NCBI GenBank assembly: GCA_012514255.1
Contig: JAAZAP010000066.1
Coordinates: forward strand, 1 to 18,269
Direction: 5' to 3'
Origin: Bacteroidales bacterium
Lineage (GTDB): Bacteria; Bacteroidota; Bacteroidia; Bacteroidales; VadinHA17
DNA: 18,269 nucleotides
This document shows positions 1 through 8,453 of this stretch, piece by piece; position 1 is the first letter of the stretch; every line of letters begins with the position of its first letter. The translations under genes were made by a program, and so were the position numbers. The notes beneath the pieces are model-generated. The model saw only the letters and a list, made by a program, of their open reading frames with translations. It searched no databases and was not told the DNA's origin.

Positions 1-102
1 ATCAGGCTGATTGAGATTGAGGAGAGCGAAGAGGATACTGGCCTTGAAGAAGGATTGAAGGAGTTAGCAGAAAAAGTCAACCACTGTCTGTCAAAGAAGT
101 AG
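1..102 (+). CDS. C-terminal end of a small protein, possibly cell-division protein ZapA (partial)
   Basis: An open frame enters from the left edge and stops with TAG at 100-102, giving 33 residues that end in KVNHCLSKK. The residues are strongly charged and Glu/Lys/Leu-rich (EIEESEEDTGLEEGLKELAE), which fits the C-terminal helix of a short coiled-coil protein. ZapA, a small partner of FtsZ, is commonly found just upstream of rny in Bacteroidota, and that context is the main reason to suggest it. The visible part carries no diagnostic motif, so the identity is an inference from position and helix character. The start and most of the gene lie outside the window. Confidence 0.45.
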   Translation: MRLIEIEESEEDTGLEEGLKELAEKVNHCLSKK

Positions 103-127
103 ATACGCGTTCTTTAAAATAGCAGGA

Positions 128-330
128 TATTGCCCGCATTGTTTCTCTATTCGTTTTGGAAACTCAACAGTTTAAACTTTGGAGATGGTCTTGGTTTGCC
201 CAGGACAGGCCTCAGCCCGGTTCGCCGGGATCCCGATTCATCGGGACAGTGGAAGTCCGAAGCAGAGCGGCCGCTCCTTCCATGTAGATATGGGGTTTTT
301 TAAAAGTTGGAGAGACTCTGCGGGTTTTTT
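128..330 (+). ncRNA. ssrS: Structured RNA gene, probable 6S-like (SsrS) RNA with its terminator
   Basis: Between the zapA-like tail and rny lies a non-coding stretch whose two ends pair. CCCGCA (133-138) pairs with TGCGGG (319-324). Next to it TTTCTC (142-147) pairs with GAGAGA (310-315), across a small TTG/CTC internal loop. Six T follow at once (325-330), so the closing helix also looks like an intrinsic terminator. Inside are two perfect tandem hairpins: CCCGG-TTCG-CCGGG at 216-229 and TCCCGA-TTCA-TCGGGA at 231-246. A roughly 200-nt RNA closed by a long end-to-end helix and lying upstream of rny matches what I recall of Bacteroidota 6S RNA, which binds RNA polymerase holoenzyme as a promoter mimic. 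The 5' end is approximate and I see no clear TAnnTTTG promoter for it. That it is a structured RNA is much surer than the 6S name. Confidence 0.6.
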
Positions 331-350
331 ATATTATTAATTTCAACAAA

Positions 351-1907
351 ATGATCATAGCAGATATATCACCAGGGGTTTGTTTCGCCATAGCCGGAGC
401 GGCCCTGATTGCAGGATCAGGACTGTCATTCTACTTATGGCAGCTGATGTTGCGTAACAGAAAGAAAAAGATAATTACAGAGGCGGAGGCCGAGGCCGAA
501 GTTATCAGAAAAGAGAAGATTCTCCAGGCAAAGGAGAAGTTCCTGCAGCTCAAGGCGGAGCATGAAAAGGTTATCAATGAGCGTAATAACCGGATTGGCC
601 AGGCTGAGAACAGAATCAAGCAGAAGGAGCTTAGTCTGTCACAAAAGCTTGAGGAGGCTCAGCGCCGCAAGAATGAGGTAGATGCTATCCGTGACAACCT
701 GACGCAGCAGATGGAGTTGCTCGACAAGAAATCGGAAGAAGTGTCGAAACTTCACAGACAGAAGGTTGAACAGCTGGAGGCTGTTTCAGGGCTCTCGGCA
801 GAAGATGCCCGGAATGAACTGATTGAGTCACTGAAGGAGGAGGCCCGCACGGATGCAATGTCATATATCAATGAGATTCTTGACGATGCCAAGATGACTG
901 CCACCAAGGAAGCCAAGCGGGTGGTGCTGATGGCTATCCAGCGAGTGGCAGCCGAGACCGCAATAGAGAATGCCGTAACGGTATTTCATATTGACTCGGA
1001 CGAGATAAAGGGCCGCATTATCGGTCGCGAGGGCCGCAATATCAGGGCCCTGGAGGCAGCCACGGGAGTGGAAATAATAGTGGATGACACACCTGAAGCA
1101 ATAGTGTTATCGGGCTTTGACCCAGTGCGTCGCGAGATAGCCCGCCTGGCGCTGCACCAGCTCGTCACCGATGGCCGCATCCATCCTGCACGCATAGAGG
1201 AGATAGTGGAGAAGACACGCAAGCAGGTTGAGGAGGAGATAGTGGAGACAGGCAAGCGCACAACCATTGACCTCGGCATACACGGCCTTCACCCTGAGCT
1301 GATCAGGCTGGTAGGAAAGATGAAGTACCGCTCTTCATATGGTCAGAACCTTCTTCAGCACTCACGGGAGGTGGCAAACCTTGCCTCCATAATGGCTGCT
1401 GAACTGGGATTGAATCCCAAGCTGGCCAAGAGGGCAGGACTGCTGCATGACATCGGAAAGGTGCCCGATGATGAACCCGAGTTGCCGCATGCAGTGCTGG
1501 GCATGAAGCTGGCAGAGAAGTACAAGGAGAAGCCGGAGGTTATCAATGCCATCGGGGCACACCATGACGAGACGGAGATGACCACTCTCATTGCGCCCAT
1601 AGTACAGGTATGTGACGCCATCTCCGGAGCACGCCCCGGGGCAAGACGTGAGGTCATTGAATCATATATTAAGAGACTTAATGAACTGGAGTCGGTTGCC
1701 CTCTCTTATCCGGGAGTAACCAAGACATATGCAATACAGGCAGGAAGAGAGCTCAGGGTTATCGTGGGAGCTGACAAGGTATCGGACAAGGATACGGAAA
1801 ACCTCTCTTTTGAGATTGCACGCAAGATCCAGAATGAGATGACCTATCCTGGTCAGATCAAGATCACTGTAATCAGGGAGACAAGAGCAGTTAACTACGC
1901 CAAATAA
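351..1907 (+). CDS. rny: Ribonuclease Y
   Basis: This 518-residue protein has the full layout of RNase Y, a membrane-anchored endoribonuclease that starts mRNA decay. A single N-terminal membrane segment (about residues 10-33) is followed by a long charged coiled coil (about 38-180). A KH RNA-binding domain follows (about 208-270, with [15 protein letters not shown]). The HD phosphohydrolase domain has metal-binding residues at H337, H366-D367 (LLHDIGK) and D422 ([12 protein letters not shown]). Length and order match the family, so it should be active. The ATG at 351 sits only 20 bases after the T-run that ends the upstream RNA gene, so there is little room for a separate promoter. No Shine-Dalgarno is visible, as usual for this phylum. 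The stop TAA overlaps the next start (TAATG), so the two are probably translated together. Confidence 0.97.
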   Translation: MIIADISPGVCFAIAGAALIAGSGLSFYLWQLMLRNRKKKIITEAEAEAEVIRKEKILQAKEKFLQLKAEHEKVINERNNRIGQAENRIKQKELSLSQKLEEAQRRKNEVDAIRDNLTQQMELLDKKSEEVSKLHRQKVEQLEAVSGLSAEDARNELIESLKEEARTDAMSYINEILDDAKMTATKEAKRVVLMAIQRVAAETAIENAVTVFHIDSDEIKGRIIGREGRNIRALEAATGVEIIVDDTPEAIVLSGFDPVRREIARLALHQLVTDGRIHPARIEEIVEKTRKQVEEEIVETGKRTTIDLGIHGLHPELIRLVGKMKYRSSYGQNLLQHSREVANLASIMAAELGLNPKLAKRAGLLHDIGKVPDDEPELPHAVLGMKLAEKYKEKPEVINAIGAHHDETEMTTLIAPIVQVCDAISGARPGARREVIESYIKRLNELESVALSYPGVTKTYAIQAGRELRVIVGADKVSDKDTENLSFEIARKIQNEMTYPGQIKITVIRETRAVNYAK

Positions 1908-3067
1908 TGAAGAAGCTTAAGATCCTTAACATCGTCGGCGCCAGGCCCCAGATCATCAAGGCCTCAGCCATCAGCCGGGCGATTGCGGGGGAGTTTGCCA
2001 ACGACATACAGGAGGTTGTTGTGCATACAGGTCAGCATTATGACAGGGAGCTTTCAGATGTTTTCTTCGATGAACTGGAGATAAAGAACCCGGATCACAA
2101 CCTGCAGGTGGGATCAGGCAGGCACGGGCGTCAGACGGGTATGATAATGGAGCGCATTGAGGATGTGATACTGAGTGAAAAACCTGATTGTGTGGTGATA
2201 TACGGCGATACAAACTCCACCCTTGCTGCTGCCCTTGCAGCCTCCAAGCAGCACTTTCCGGTGGTGCACATCGAAGCCGGAATGAGGTCATTCAACAAGA
2301 CCATGCCTGAAGAGCTTAACCGCATTATGGCAGACCATGCCTCAACACTGCTTATAGCACCTACCAATACTGCCTTCAAGAACCTGATGGCAGAGGGATT
2401 CCGGCCTGAGAACGTGGCACCATATACAATCAATAATCCAAGGGTCTTCCTTACGGGTGATATCATGTTTGACAACAGTCTCTTCTATGCTGACCTCGCA
2501 GAGCGAAAAAAGAGTGATCTCCTGGATGGAATGGGACTGGCGGAGAAGGAGTTCGTGCTCGTAACCATTCACCGCGATTCAAACACTGATGATGCGGACA
2601 GGCTGAAAGCGATATTCAGTACCATGAAGGAGCTGTCTGAGGCGAATGAGATGCCAATGGTGATGCCGCTACATCCGAGAACGATGATCGCACTGCGTAA
2701 CCGGGTGCCGGAACTGTATGCACATCTGTCAGACCATCCGCTCATCAGGGTGATGCCCCCGGTATCATTTCTTGAGATGATACTCCTTGAGAAAAAAGCG
2801 CGGCTGATAATAACCGATTCCGGCGGAGTGCAGAAGGAGAGCCATTTCTTTTCACGACCATGTATTGTATTGCGAAAAGAGACTGAATGGGTTGAACTGG
2901 TCAGAAATGGCACAGTGAAGCTTGCAGATGCTGACCCTGTCAAGATAAGAGAGTCATGGGAGTATTTCATGGCAAAAGGTGATACTCTCCAGTATCCGGC
3001 CTTCTACGGCGACGGCAAAGCGGCAAAAACTATTCTCAGGGAGATAATTGCAGTATTCAGGAGCTAA
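1907..3067 (+). CDS. wecB: Non-hydrolysing UDP-N-acetylglucosamine 2-epimerase
   Basis: The 386-residue product interconverts UDP-GlcNAc and UDP-ManNAc in the cytoplasm, supplying ManNAc-type precursors for surface polysaccharides. It has the family marks: GARPQIIK at residues 11-18, GDTNST at 100-105, HIEAGMRSFNKTMPEELNR from residue 121, the TIHR histidine motif, and SGGVQKE followed by the RKETEWVE stretch in the C-terminal half. Length is typical of the bacterial enzyme (about 375-390). The ATG overlaps the rny stop by one base (TAATG), so translational coupling is likely. No other polysaccharide genes surround it. Its last 11 bases overlap the end of the convergent nucleoside phosphorylase gene, and no terminator is visible there. 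Confidence 0.93.
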   Translation: MKKLKILNIVGARPQIIKASAISRAIAGEFANDIQEVVVHTGQHYDRELSDVFFDELEIKNPDHNLQVGSGRHGRQTGMIMERIEDVILSEKPDCVVIYGDTNSTLAAALAASKQHFPVVHIEAGMRSFNKTMPEELNRIMADHASTLLIAPTNTAFKNLMAEGFRPENVAPYTINNPRVFLTGDIMFDNSLFYADLAERKKSDLLDGMGLAEKEFVLVTIHRDSNTDDADRLKAIFSTMKELSEANEMPMVMPLHPRTMIALRNRVPELYAHLSDHPLIRVMPPVSFLEMILLEKKARLIITDSGGVQKESHFFSRPCIVLRKETEWVELVRNGTVKLADADPVKIRESWEYFMAKGDTLQYPAFYGDGKAAKTILREIIAVFRS

Positions 3068-3920
3068 GCCTGTCAAGAACATGCCCGGCCAGCGCCCTGA
3101 CAGCCGGCTTATAGTCGTTCAGAAACTCGCCCGTAACCCTGTTGCCTATCACCACGCAGAGTGTCAGCGCACGGTGATTGAGAAGCTTCGCCAATCCATA
3201 GATAGCTGAACTCTCCATCTCATAGTTGGTAATCCTCTCGCCCCTGAAACGGAAAGAGGTAATGTTGTCATTGATATCACTGTCAAAGGGCTCCAGTCTC
3301 AGGCGACGGCCCTGTGGAGCATAGAATCCCGGGGTGGAGATGGTGATACCGTGTGTCATTCCTGATGCTATCCGGTCAAGGAGAGAGGCATCTGCTTCCA
3401 CAGCATAAGGGTATGGCAGAGGATCAGGCCATTCAAGATGGGCAGCCAGTGCATCAGCCAGCATATGGTCAAGGCACCATTCATAGCCCTCATAAAAATG
3501 CAATACTCCGTCAAACCCGACAGCCTTGGAGGTGGCCACAAAGGAACCCGCGGGCAGGTCGGCCTGTAAGCCGCCGGCGGTGCCAATCCTGATGAAGGAG
3601 AGTGACCGCGGCTCGTCCACGGCCACCCCTGTGGCAAGGTCTGTGTTGACCACTGCGTCCAGCTCATTGATGACAATATCAATATTATCAGTTCCGATAC
3701 CTGATGAGATAATGCTAACCTCAACCTCACGGTAGCTTCCGGTGATGGTACTGAATTCCCTGTTGCTCTTGCGGACATGTACCGAATCAAGCATCTCACC
3801 CAGCATCTCAACCCTGCCGGGGTCACCTACAATGATGATATTGTCAGCTATCTCTCCGGGAAGAAGGTGCAGATGGAATACCGAACCGTCAGGATTGGTG
3901 ATCAATTCTGTTTTTTTCAT
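3057..3920 (-). CDS. Nucleoside phosphorylase, uridine phosphorylase-like
   Basis: The protein (287 residues from the chosen start) belongs to the PNP/UDP phosphorylase family, which splits nucleosides with phosphate into base and ribose 1-phosphate. Visible motifs are IIIVGDPGRVEML near the N-terminus (phosphate-binding GDPxR), SSGIGTDNIDIVINEL, FIRIGTAGGLQ in the middle, and NYEMESSAIYGLA (the ribose-binding EMES motif) near the C-terminus. An upstream in-frame start at 3974 would add 18 hydrophobic residues and would lie upstream of the predicted promoter, so the ATG at 3918-3920 (MKKTELITNPDGSVF) is preferred. The likely role is nucleoside salvage. Uridine is the best substrate guess, but the sequence alone does not settle it. 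The gene converges on wecB and overlaps it by 11 bases. Confidence 0.88.
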   Translation of the reverse strand: MKKTELITNPDGSVFHLHLLPGEIADNIIIVGDPGRVEMLGEMLDSVHVRKSNREFSTITGSYREVEVSIISSGIGTDNIDIVINELDAVVNTDLATGVAVDEPRSLSFIRIGTAGGLQADLPAGSFVATSKAVGFDGVLHFYEGYEWCLDHMLADALAAHLEWPDPLPYPYAVEADASLLDRIASGMTHGITISTPGFYAPQGRRLRLEPFDSDINDNITSFRFRGERITNYEMESSAIYGLAKLLNHRALTLCVVIGNRVTGEFLNDYKPAVRALAGHVLDRLSS

Positions 3921-3938
3921 AACCTGTTGAATAAGCTG

Positions 3939-3970
3939 CAAAAATACAAAAAATGTTATCCGACCGGCAA
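3939..3970 (-). promoter_or_regulatory. Bacteroidota-type promoter for the nucleoside phosphorylase
   Basis: On the minus strand TATTTTTG (3939-3946) matches the -7 consensus TAnnTTTG, and a TTG (3968-3970) lies 21 bases upstream in the -33 position. Transcription should start near 3932, leaving a leader of only about a dozen bases before the ATG at 3920. This supports the shorter start for the gene. Confidence 0.6.
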
Positions 3971-4045
3971 TCACTGAAACGAAGGTTCAGGCAGTTAATA
4001 ATTGTTAATTTGCAAAATACAGGTTAATGGAAACATTGACTGGGA

Positions 4046-4053
4046 TATCTTTG
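4046..4053 (+). promoter_or_regulatory. Putative -7 promoter element for the DUF5916 gene
   Basis: TATCTTTG fits TAnnTTTG exactly and lies 24 bases before the ATG at 4078, a reasonable spacing for a short leader. No TTG is seen at the usual 19-21 base distance, so the -33 element is weak or absent. An imperfect palindrome, TTAATAATTGTTAA (3995-4008), lies further upstream and could be an operator. Confidence 0.45.
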
Positions 4054-4077
4054 CCATTGAAAACAAAATAGTTTCTG

Positions 4078-6579
4078 ATGCATATGCTTCCAGGGAAGAA
4101 AACCGCAGCCCGGAGAATAATGTTGATTTCGCTTTTATTGATTGTATGCTCTGGTACAGTTACAATTACTGCACAGCAAAAGAAGCGGATTGAGGCAGTA
4201 CGGACCACGATGAAAATGGAGATCAACGGCAGGCTTGATGAATCTTCATGGCTTGACGCCCCGTCTGCCGGAGACTTTATAATCTACAATCCTCATTACG
4301 GGGAGCCATCATCCAAAAGGAGCGAGGTAAAAGTACTGTATGATGATGATGCCCTGTACGTAGGGGCAATGCTGTATGATGAAGCCCCTGACAGTATTTT
4401 CGTTGAGCTGGGAGAAAGGGATGAGGGAGATATTAATGCAGACCATTTCTGGATTGAGATCTCACCGTTCAATGATGGGCTCAATGGTGAGATGTTCAAG
4501 GTCTCTGCATCCAACGTACAGATAGACAATAAACTTACCTCCGGTGACAGCTGGGATCACAATGATACCTGGGACGCCGTCTGGGAGAGTCATACAAGTA
4601 TAGTTGCAGAGGGATGGATAGCAGAGATCAGGATCCCTTATTCGGCTCTGCGCTTTCCGGGGACAGAAACTCAGTTGTGGGGCATAAATTTCTGGCGTGA
4701 GGTAAGGCGCACCAGGGAGACCTCCTCCTGGAACTTCGTTACGAAAGAGTTTGGTGCAAACATAGCCCACCTGGGTGAAGTGACAGGTATAAGGGATATA
4801 ATGCCCCCGTTACGACTCTCACTTGTGCCATATGTCTCCGGTTATCTGGAGAATGTGTCCGATGAGCCAGGGGTGGGTACCTCCTATAACGGGGGACTCG
4901 ACCTGAAGGTGGGGCTGACAGAGAGCTTCACCCTTGATGCTACCCTGATACCGGATTTCGGCCAGGTTCAGTCAGATGATCATGTCCTTAACCTGTCTCC
5001 CTACGAGGTCAAGTATAACGAGAAAAGACCCTTCTTCATGGAGGGCACAGAACTATTCAACAAGGGTGATATCTTCTATTCAAGGCGCATTGGTGGCACA
5101 CCACACCTGGTCAGGGATGTTCATGACATGACAGGTGAAGATGAGATTGTTACCCGCAACCCTGCAGAAGTGAGCCTGCTGAATGCCACAAAAATATCAG
5201 GAAGAACAGACAGGGGCCTGGGTATCGGGCTCTTCAATGCCGTTACCAACAGCACATGGGCAGAGGTGGAGAATGTACTCACGGGTGAGACCAGGCATAT
5301 AAAGACCGAGCCGTTAACCAATTACAATATGCTGGTCCTCGACCAGACGCTGAAGAATGACTCATATGTCAGCCTGATGAATACCAATGTCATCAGGGCA
5401 GCCGAAAAGGATGAGCACTTCTATACTGCCAATGTGACCGGATTTGAGACACTCCTAAAGACAGCCAACAGGCTCTGGTCAGCCTCCGCCGGCGGCTCAT
5501 TAAGCCAGAAGTATTACGCCGCTGCCGGAACGGCCCTGGGCCATTCCATTGGATTCAATGCAGGGAAGACCGGGGGCAGGTTCAGAACTGACTACAATTT
5601 TTCACTGCTGAGTGATACATACGATCCCAATGACATGGGTTACCTGCGCAGCAACAACGAAATAAGCCATTCACTGGATTTTGCTTACAACACCTTCGAA
5701 CCCTTTGGCAATTTCATGTCAACGCGTACCTCTGTCGAATTCAACTACAGCCAGCTATATAATCCCAGGGCATATACCTCGGCCGAGGTGGAACTGAGCG
5801 GGATGGTCATACTTATGAATTATTGGTCTTTTTCGCTTGATGTCGGAGTAATACCCTGGGGAGAGGATGACTACTTCGAGCCGCGCACACCTGACATGTC
5901 GATATTTTATCACAGGTCGCCCTCAATGGAAGTATCATTCAGGGGTGACACCGATAAGAGCAGGAGGTTTTATATCGCGGTTAACGCATTGTACATGAAG
6001 GAATGGTCTGACTATGGTCATCACGGTTACCTGTGGTCACTACAGCCTGAATTCAAGGTGAGCAGGCGTTTTTCTTTTGACTATTCTCTTTCTGTTGAAG
6101 AAATGTTCAATGATATAGGATTTGTGTCTGCCGATCCTGCTGAAGGGATCATATTCGGTAAACGCAATGTTTCAACCATCACCAATACCCTCTCCGGAGC
6201 CCTTGTATTCACTGCCAATTCCTATCTTACACTGCGCGGCCGGCATTACTGGTCAAGGGCTGACTATGACGGAGATTATTACACCCTTCAGAATGACGGC
6301 GGACTGCTTGACCGGATTCATTCCACCATGGTCGCCAACAGCGATGTGAACACCAATTTCCTGAATATTGATTTGATATATACATGGCGTTTTGCACCCG
6401 GTAGCGAGCTTTCTCTGGCCTGGAAGAATGCCATCCATGGTGAGGGTGAACAGATCATTACAAACGGACTGGAAAATTTCAGCGAGCTCTTCTCATTGCC
6501 TCAGACAAACAGTATTTCTCTGAAAATTTTATACTACCTTGACTACCAGAATTTCAAAAAACTGTTTAAGTCGAAGTAA
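4078..6579 (+). CDS. CBM9-like / DUF5916 outer-membrane beta-barrel protein
   Basis: The 833-residue product starts with a basic n-region and hydrophobic signal peptide (about residues 1-33, ending TITAQ). A CBM9-type beta-sandwich follows (about 37-235), recognisable from MEINGRLDESSWLDA, SEVKVLYDDDALYVGAMLYD and WIAEIRIPYSALRF. The remaining 580 or so residues have the alternating, aromatic-rich pattern of an outer-membrane barrel (DUF5916), with the conserved ATLIPDFGQVQSD and EKRPFFMEGTELF motifs near its start. The family is widespread in Bacteroidota, and its molecular function is unknown to me. Carbohydrate or ligand binding by the CBM9 part is an inference. Starts at 4084 or 4120 are also possible. 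It is followed after 12 bases by the DUF4293 gene, probably on one transcript. Confidence 0.85.
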   Translation: MHMLPGKKTAARRIMLISLLLIVCSGTVTITAQQKKRIEAVRTTMKMEINGRLDESSWLDAPSAGDFIIYNPHYGEPSSKRSEVKVLYDDDALYVGAMLYDEAPDSIFVELGERDEGDINADHFWIEISPFNDGLNGEMFKVSASNVQIDNKLTSGDSWDHNDTWDAVWESHTSIVAEGWIAEIRIPYSALRFPGTETQLWGINFWREVRRTRETSSWNFVTKEFGANIAHLGEVTGIRDIMPPLRLSLVPYVSGYLENVSDEPGVGTSYNGGLDLKVGLTESFTLDATLIPDFGQVQSDDHVLNLSPYEVKYNEKRPFFMEGTELFNKGDIFYSRRIGGTPHLVRDVHDMTGEDEIVTRNPAEVSLLNATKISGRTDRGLGIGLFNAVTNSTWAEVENVLTGETRHIKTEPLTNYNMLVLDQTLKNDSYVSLMNTNVIRAAEKDEHFYTANVTGFETLLKTANRLWSASAGGSLSQKYYAAAGTALGHSIGFNAGKTGGRFRTDYNFSLLSDTYDPNDMGYLRSNNEISHSLDFAYNTFEPFGNFMSTRTSVEFNYSQLYNPRAYTSAEVELSGMVILMNYWSFSLDVGVIPWGEDDYFEPRTPDMSIFYHRSPSMEVSFRGDTDKSRRFYIAVNALYMKEWSDYGHHGYLWSLQPEFKVSRRFSFDYSLSVEEMFNDIGFVSADPAEGIIFGKRNVSTITNTLSGALVFTANSYLTLRGRHYWSRADYDGDYYTLQNDGGLLDRIHSTMVANSDVNTNFLNIDLIYTWRFAPGSELSLAWKNAIHGEGEQIITNGLENFSELFSLPQTNSISLKILYYLDYQNFKKLFKSK

Positions 6580-6591
6580 TTTAATATCAAT

Positions 6592-7047
6592 ATGATACAG
6601 AGGATACAGACTTTATTCCTGCTGGCTGCTGCAATATTGTCGGGGCTCATGCTCACGGGTGAACTGGTCCGTATGGGCACCGGGATCGGCACATACTTCA
6701 GTATTGGCTTCTTAGGTCTGACAGAAAACGGGGGAGAGGTAATACAACGGCTATGGCCTCTGACGGTGCTTCTTGCACTGGTGCCCCTGCTGGCTCTCAT
6801 AGCAATATTTGCCTATAAAAAGAGAACGGTCCAGATGAGATTAACCATGCTTGTGCTGTTGCTTTCACTGGGCACTCTGATACTTGGAGCCTTCTATGTG
6901 CTTATGTTCGACAGGAAGATTGACATAACGATCATATGGACGGTGAAGTCACTGTTCCCGCTTGTGTCTGCCATACTGGCATGGCTGGCCTACCGCGCCA
7001 TAATGAAGGATGAGCTGAGAGTCAGATCCTATAAGCGTCTCAGATAA
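6592..7047 (+). CDS. DUF4293 family small integral membrane protein
   Basis: The 151-residue protein has four likely membrane segments (about residues 5-25, 52-75, 82-107 and 114-136) and ends in a basic tail. It begins MIQRIQTLFLLAA and closes with LAYRAIMKDELRVRSYKRLR, both hallmark sequences of DUF4293, a family found in Bacteroidota whose function is unknown to me. It follows the DUF5916 gene by 12 bases. Its last 8 bases overlap the end of pyrI on the other strand, so transcripts from both sides must overlap unless they stop inside coding sequence. Confidence 0.85.
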   Translation: MIQRIQTLFLLAAAILSGLMLTGELVRMGTGIGTYFSIGFLGLTENGGEVIQRLWPLTVLLALVPLLALIAIFAYKKRTVQMRLTMLVLLLSLGTLILGAFYVLMFDRKIDITIIWTVKSLFPLVSAILAWLAYRAIMKDELRVRSYKRLR

Positions 7048-7507
7048 TCTCAAGCCGCTCCTGATCGGTAATTTTTTCGCAGTACTGGCACTTCAGTGCA
7101 ACAGGTTTCTTTGAGACAACCCTGAAACGTGTTGTGACTTTTTCGAAGTTGGTGATGCATTTGGGATTCATACACTTGGCTATAGCAATGATGGTGTCGG
7201 GCACTTCAACCACACGCTTCTCAATCACTTTGTAATCCTGTATGATATTCAGTTTGGCATTGGGCGCTACGAGCGCTATCCTGTTTATGTCATCATCCTC
7301 GAAAAATTTCCCGGCAATTTTAATAATTGCCTTTTTCCCGTCAGTTTTACTGTCGAGGTTGGTCCCGAAGGTGATCTGATTCTTTATCCTGTCAAGTCCA
7401 AGGATCTTGATAACCTTGAAGAGAGTGCTTGCCGGTATATGATCTATTACCGTACCACTTTCGATGGCACTGACGAGCAACTGCTTCTTGTCATTTATAT
7501 TTTTCAT
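7040..7507 (-). CDS. pyrI: Aspartate carbamoyltransferase regulatory subunit
   Basis: The 155-residue product is the regulatory chain of aspartate transcarbamoylase, which binds nucleotide effectors and contacts the catalytic trimers. The N-terminal allosteric domain carries VSAIESGTVIDHIPASTLFKV and a glycine-containing strand region typical of the family. The C-terminal zinc domain keeps all four cysteines, at residues 112, 117, 140 and 143 (CMNPKC and CQYC). Length matches the E. coli chain (about 153). It lies 6 bases after pyrB on the same strand, so the subunits should be made together. Intact zinc ligands suggest a normal holoenzyme. Confidence 0.96.
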   Translation of the reverse strand: MKNINDKKQLLVSAIESGTVIDHIPASTLFKVIKILGLDRIKNQITFGTNLDSKTDGKKAIIKIAGKFFEDDDINRIALVAPNAKLNIIQDYKVIEKRVVEVPDTIIAIAKCMNPKCITNFEKVTTRFRVVSKKPVALKCQYCEKITDQERLEII

Positions 7508-7513
7508 GGCTGA

Positions 7514-8422
7514 TTATTTTAGTCCGAGTAGTGTGGAGATGATTGCCTGCCTGGTATACACTCCATTGAGGGCCTGTTCAAAATAGTATGCCTTGCTGTT
7601 GTAGTCAACGTCAGTGCTGATCTCGTTCACCCGGGGCAGCGGATGCAGAATCTTCATTCCAGGCTTCGTTTCCGCCAGCATGTTTTCCCGCAGTACGTAT
7701 GCATTTTTTACCTTTTCATACTCCATCGGGTCAGAGAAACGTTCGCGCTGCACACGCGTCATATAAACTATGTCAGCCATGTTGATCACCTCATTCAGGT
7801 CTATCGTCTCGTAGTAGTCCAGGCCGAGGTTTTTGAGGTACAGCTTGTATTCATCAGGCATCATCAGTTCCTCGGGTGCCACAAAATTGAATGAGGTTTT
7901 CCATCTTGACATTGCCATCAGCAGTGAATGGACCGTCCGGCCATACTTCAGGTCACCCACCATGCAGATGTTCAGGTTGTCAAGAGTGCCCTGAGTCTTG
8001 AGAATAGAATAGAGGTCGAGCATTGTCTGGGTGGGATGCTGGTTGGCGCCATCACCTGCATTTATTACCGGCACCGTGGCAATCTCGCTGGCATATCTTG
8101 CACTGCCCTCAATGGAATGCCTCATCACAATCAGATCAACATAGTTGTTCACTGTTTTGATAGTGTCATTAAGCGTTTCGCCCTTGGTGACACTCGAGTT
8201 GGAGGAGTCAGTGAATCCGATGACCTTGCCTCCCAGTTTATTGACAGCACTCTCAAAGCTGAGACGGGTCCGTGTTGAAGGCTCAAAAAAGAGCGTTGCC
8301 ACAACCTTGCCGCGAAGAATGTCCTGTACGGGGTTCTTCTCAAATTCCGCGGCAAGCCCGAGAATCTTTGTGATCTCATCTGTGGTCAGATCATCAATTG
8401 AAACTAAGCTTTTGGTTTTCAT
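7514..8422 (-). CDS. pyrB: Aspartate carbamoyltransferase catalytic subunit
   Basis: The 302-residue enzyme condenses carbamoyl phosphate with aspartate in the committed step of pyrimidine synthesis. The carbamoyl-phosphate motif [13 protein letters not shown] is at residues 45-57. The mobile-loop region [14 protein letters not shown] follows, [12 protein letters not shown] is in the middle, and [10 protein letters not shown] near the C-terminus carries the aspartate-side residues. Length is normal for the class that pairs with PyrI. The ATG at 8420-8422 follows a clear TAnnTTTG promoter element with a short leader. No attenuator-like hairpin and U-run is visible in the leader. Confidence 0.97.
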   Translation of the reverse strand: MKTKSLVSIDDLTTDEITKILGLAAEFEKNPVQDILRGKVVATLFFEPSTRTRLSFESAVNKLGGKVIGFTDSSNSSVTKGETLNDTIKTVNNYVDLIVMRHSIEGSARYASEIATVPVINAGDGANQHPTQTMLDLYSILKTQGTLDNLNICMVGDLKYGRTVHSLLMAMSRWKTSFNFVAPEELMMPDEYKLYLKNLGLDYYETIDLNEVINMADIVYMTRVQRERFSDPMEYEKVKNAYVLRENMLAETKPGMKILHPLPRVNEISTDVDYNSKAYYFEQALNGVYTRQAIISTLLGLK

Positions 8423-8453
8423 TAAGATGGGTTTTTAATTGCCTGAACAGTAA

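Noticed and set aside
250..276. GGAAGTCCG resembling the conserved RNase P RNA segment GAGGAAAGTCC, and a 12-base palindrome GAGCGGCCGCTC
   Set aside because: The enclosing RNA is only about 200 bases between its paired ends, too short for RNase P RNA, and the rest of the RNase P core is not seen. The palindrome is read as part of the RNA fold, not a protein site.
986..1657. Several minus-strand open frames of 60-100 codons inside rny
   Set aside because: They lie opposite highly conserved KH and HD coding sequence, and their translations have no recognisable domain or hydrophobic pattern.
3368..3826. 152-codon minus-strand frame within the nucleoside phosphorylase
   Set aside because: It is a shifted frame of the same strand, and the other frame has clear family motifs along its whole length.
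4002..4193. 63-codon plus-strand frame before and into the DUF5916 gene
   Set aside because: It overlaps the signal-peptide coding region in another frame, covers the -7 promoter element and shows no protein-like features.
7015..7043. CTGAGA...TCTCAG inverted repeat at the DUF4293/pyrI convergence as a terminator
   Set aside because: The stem is only six pairs with a 17-base loop, lies in coding sequence of DUF4293, and has no T-run on either strand.
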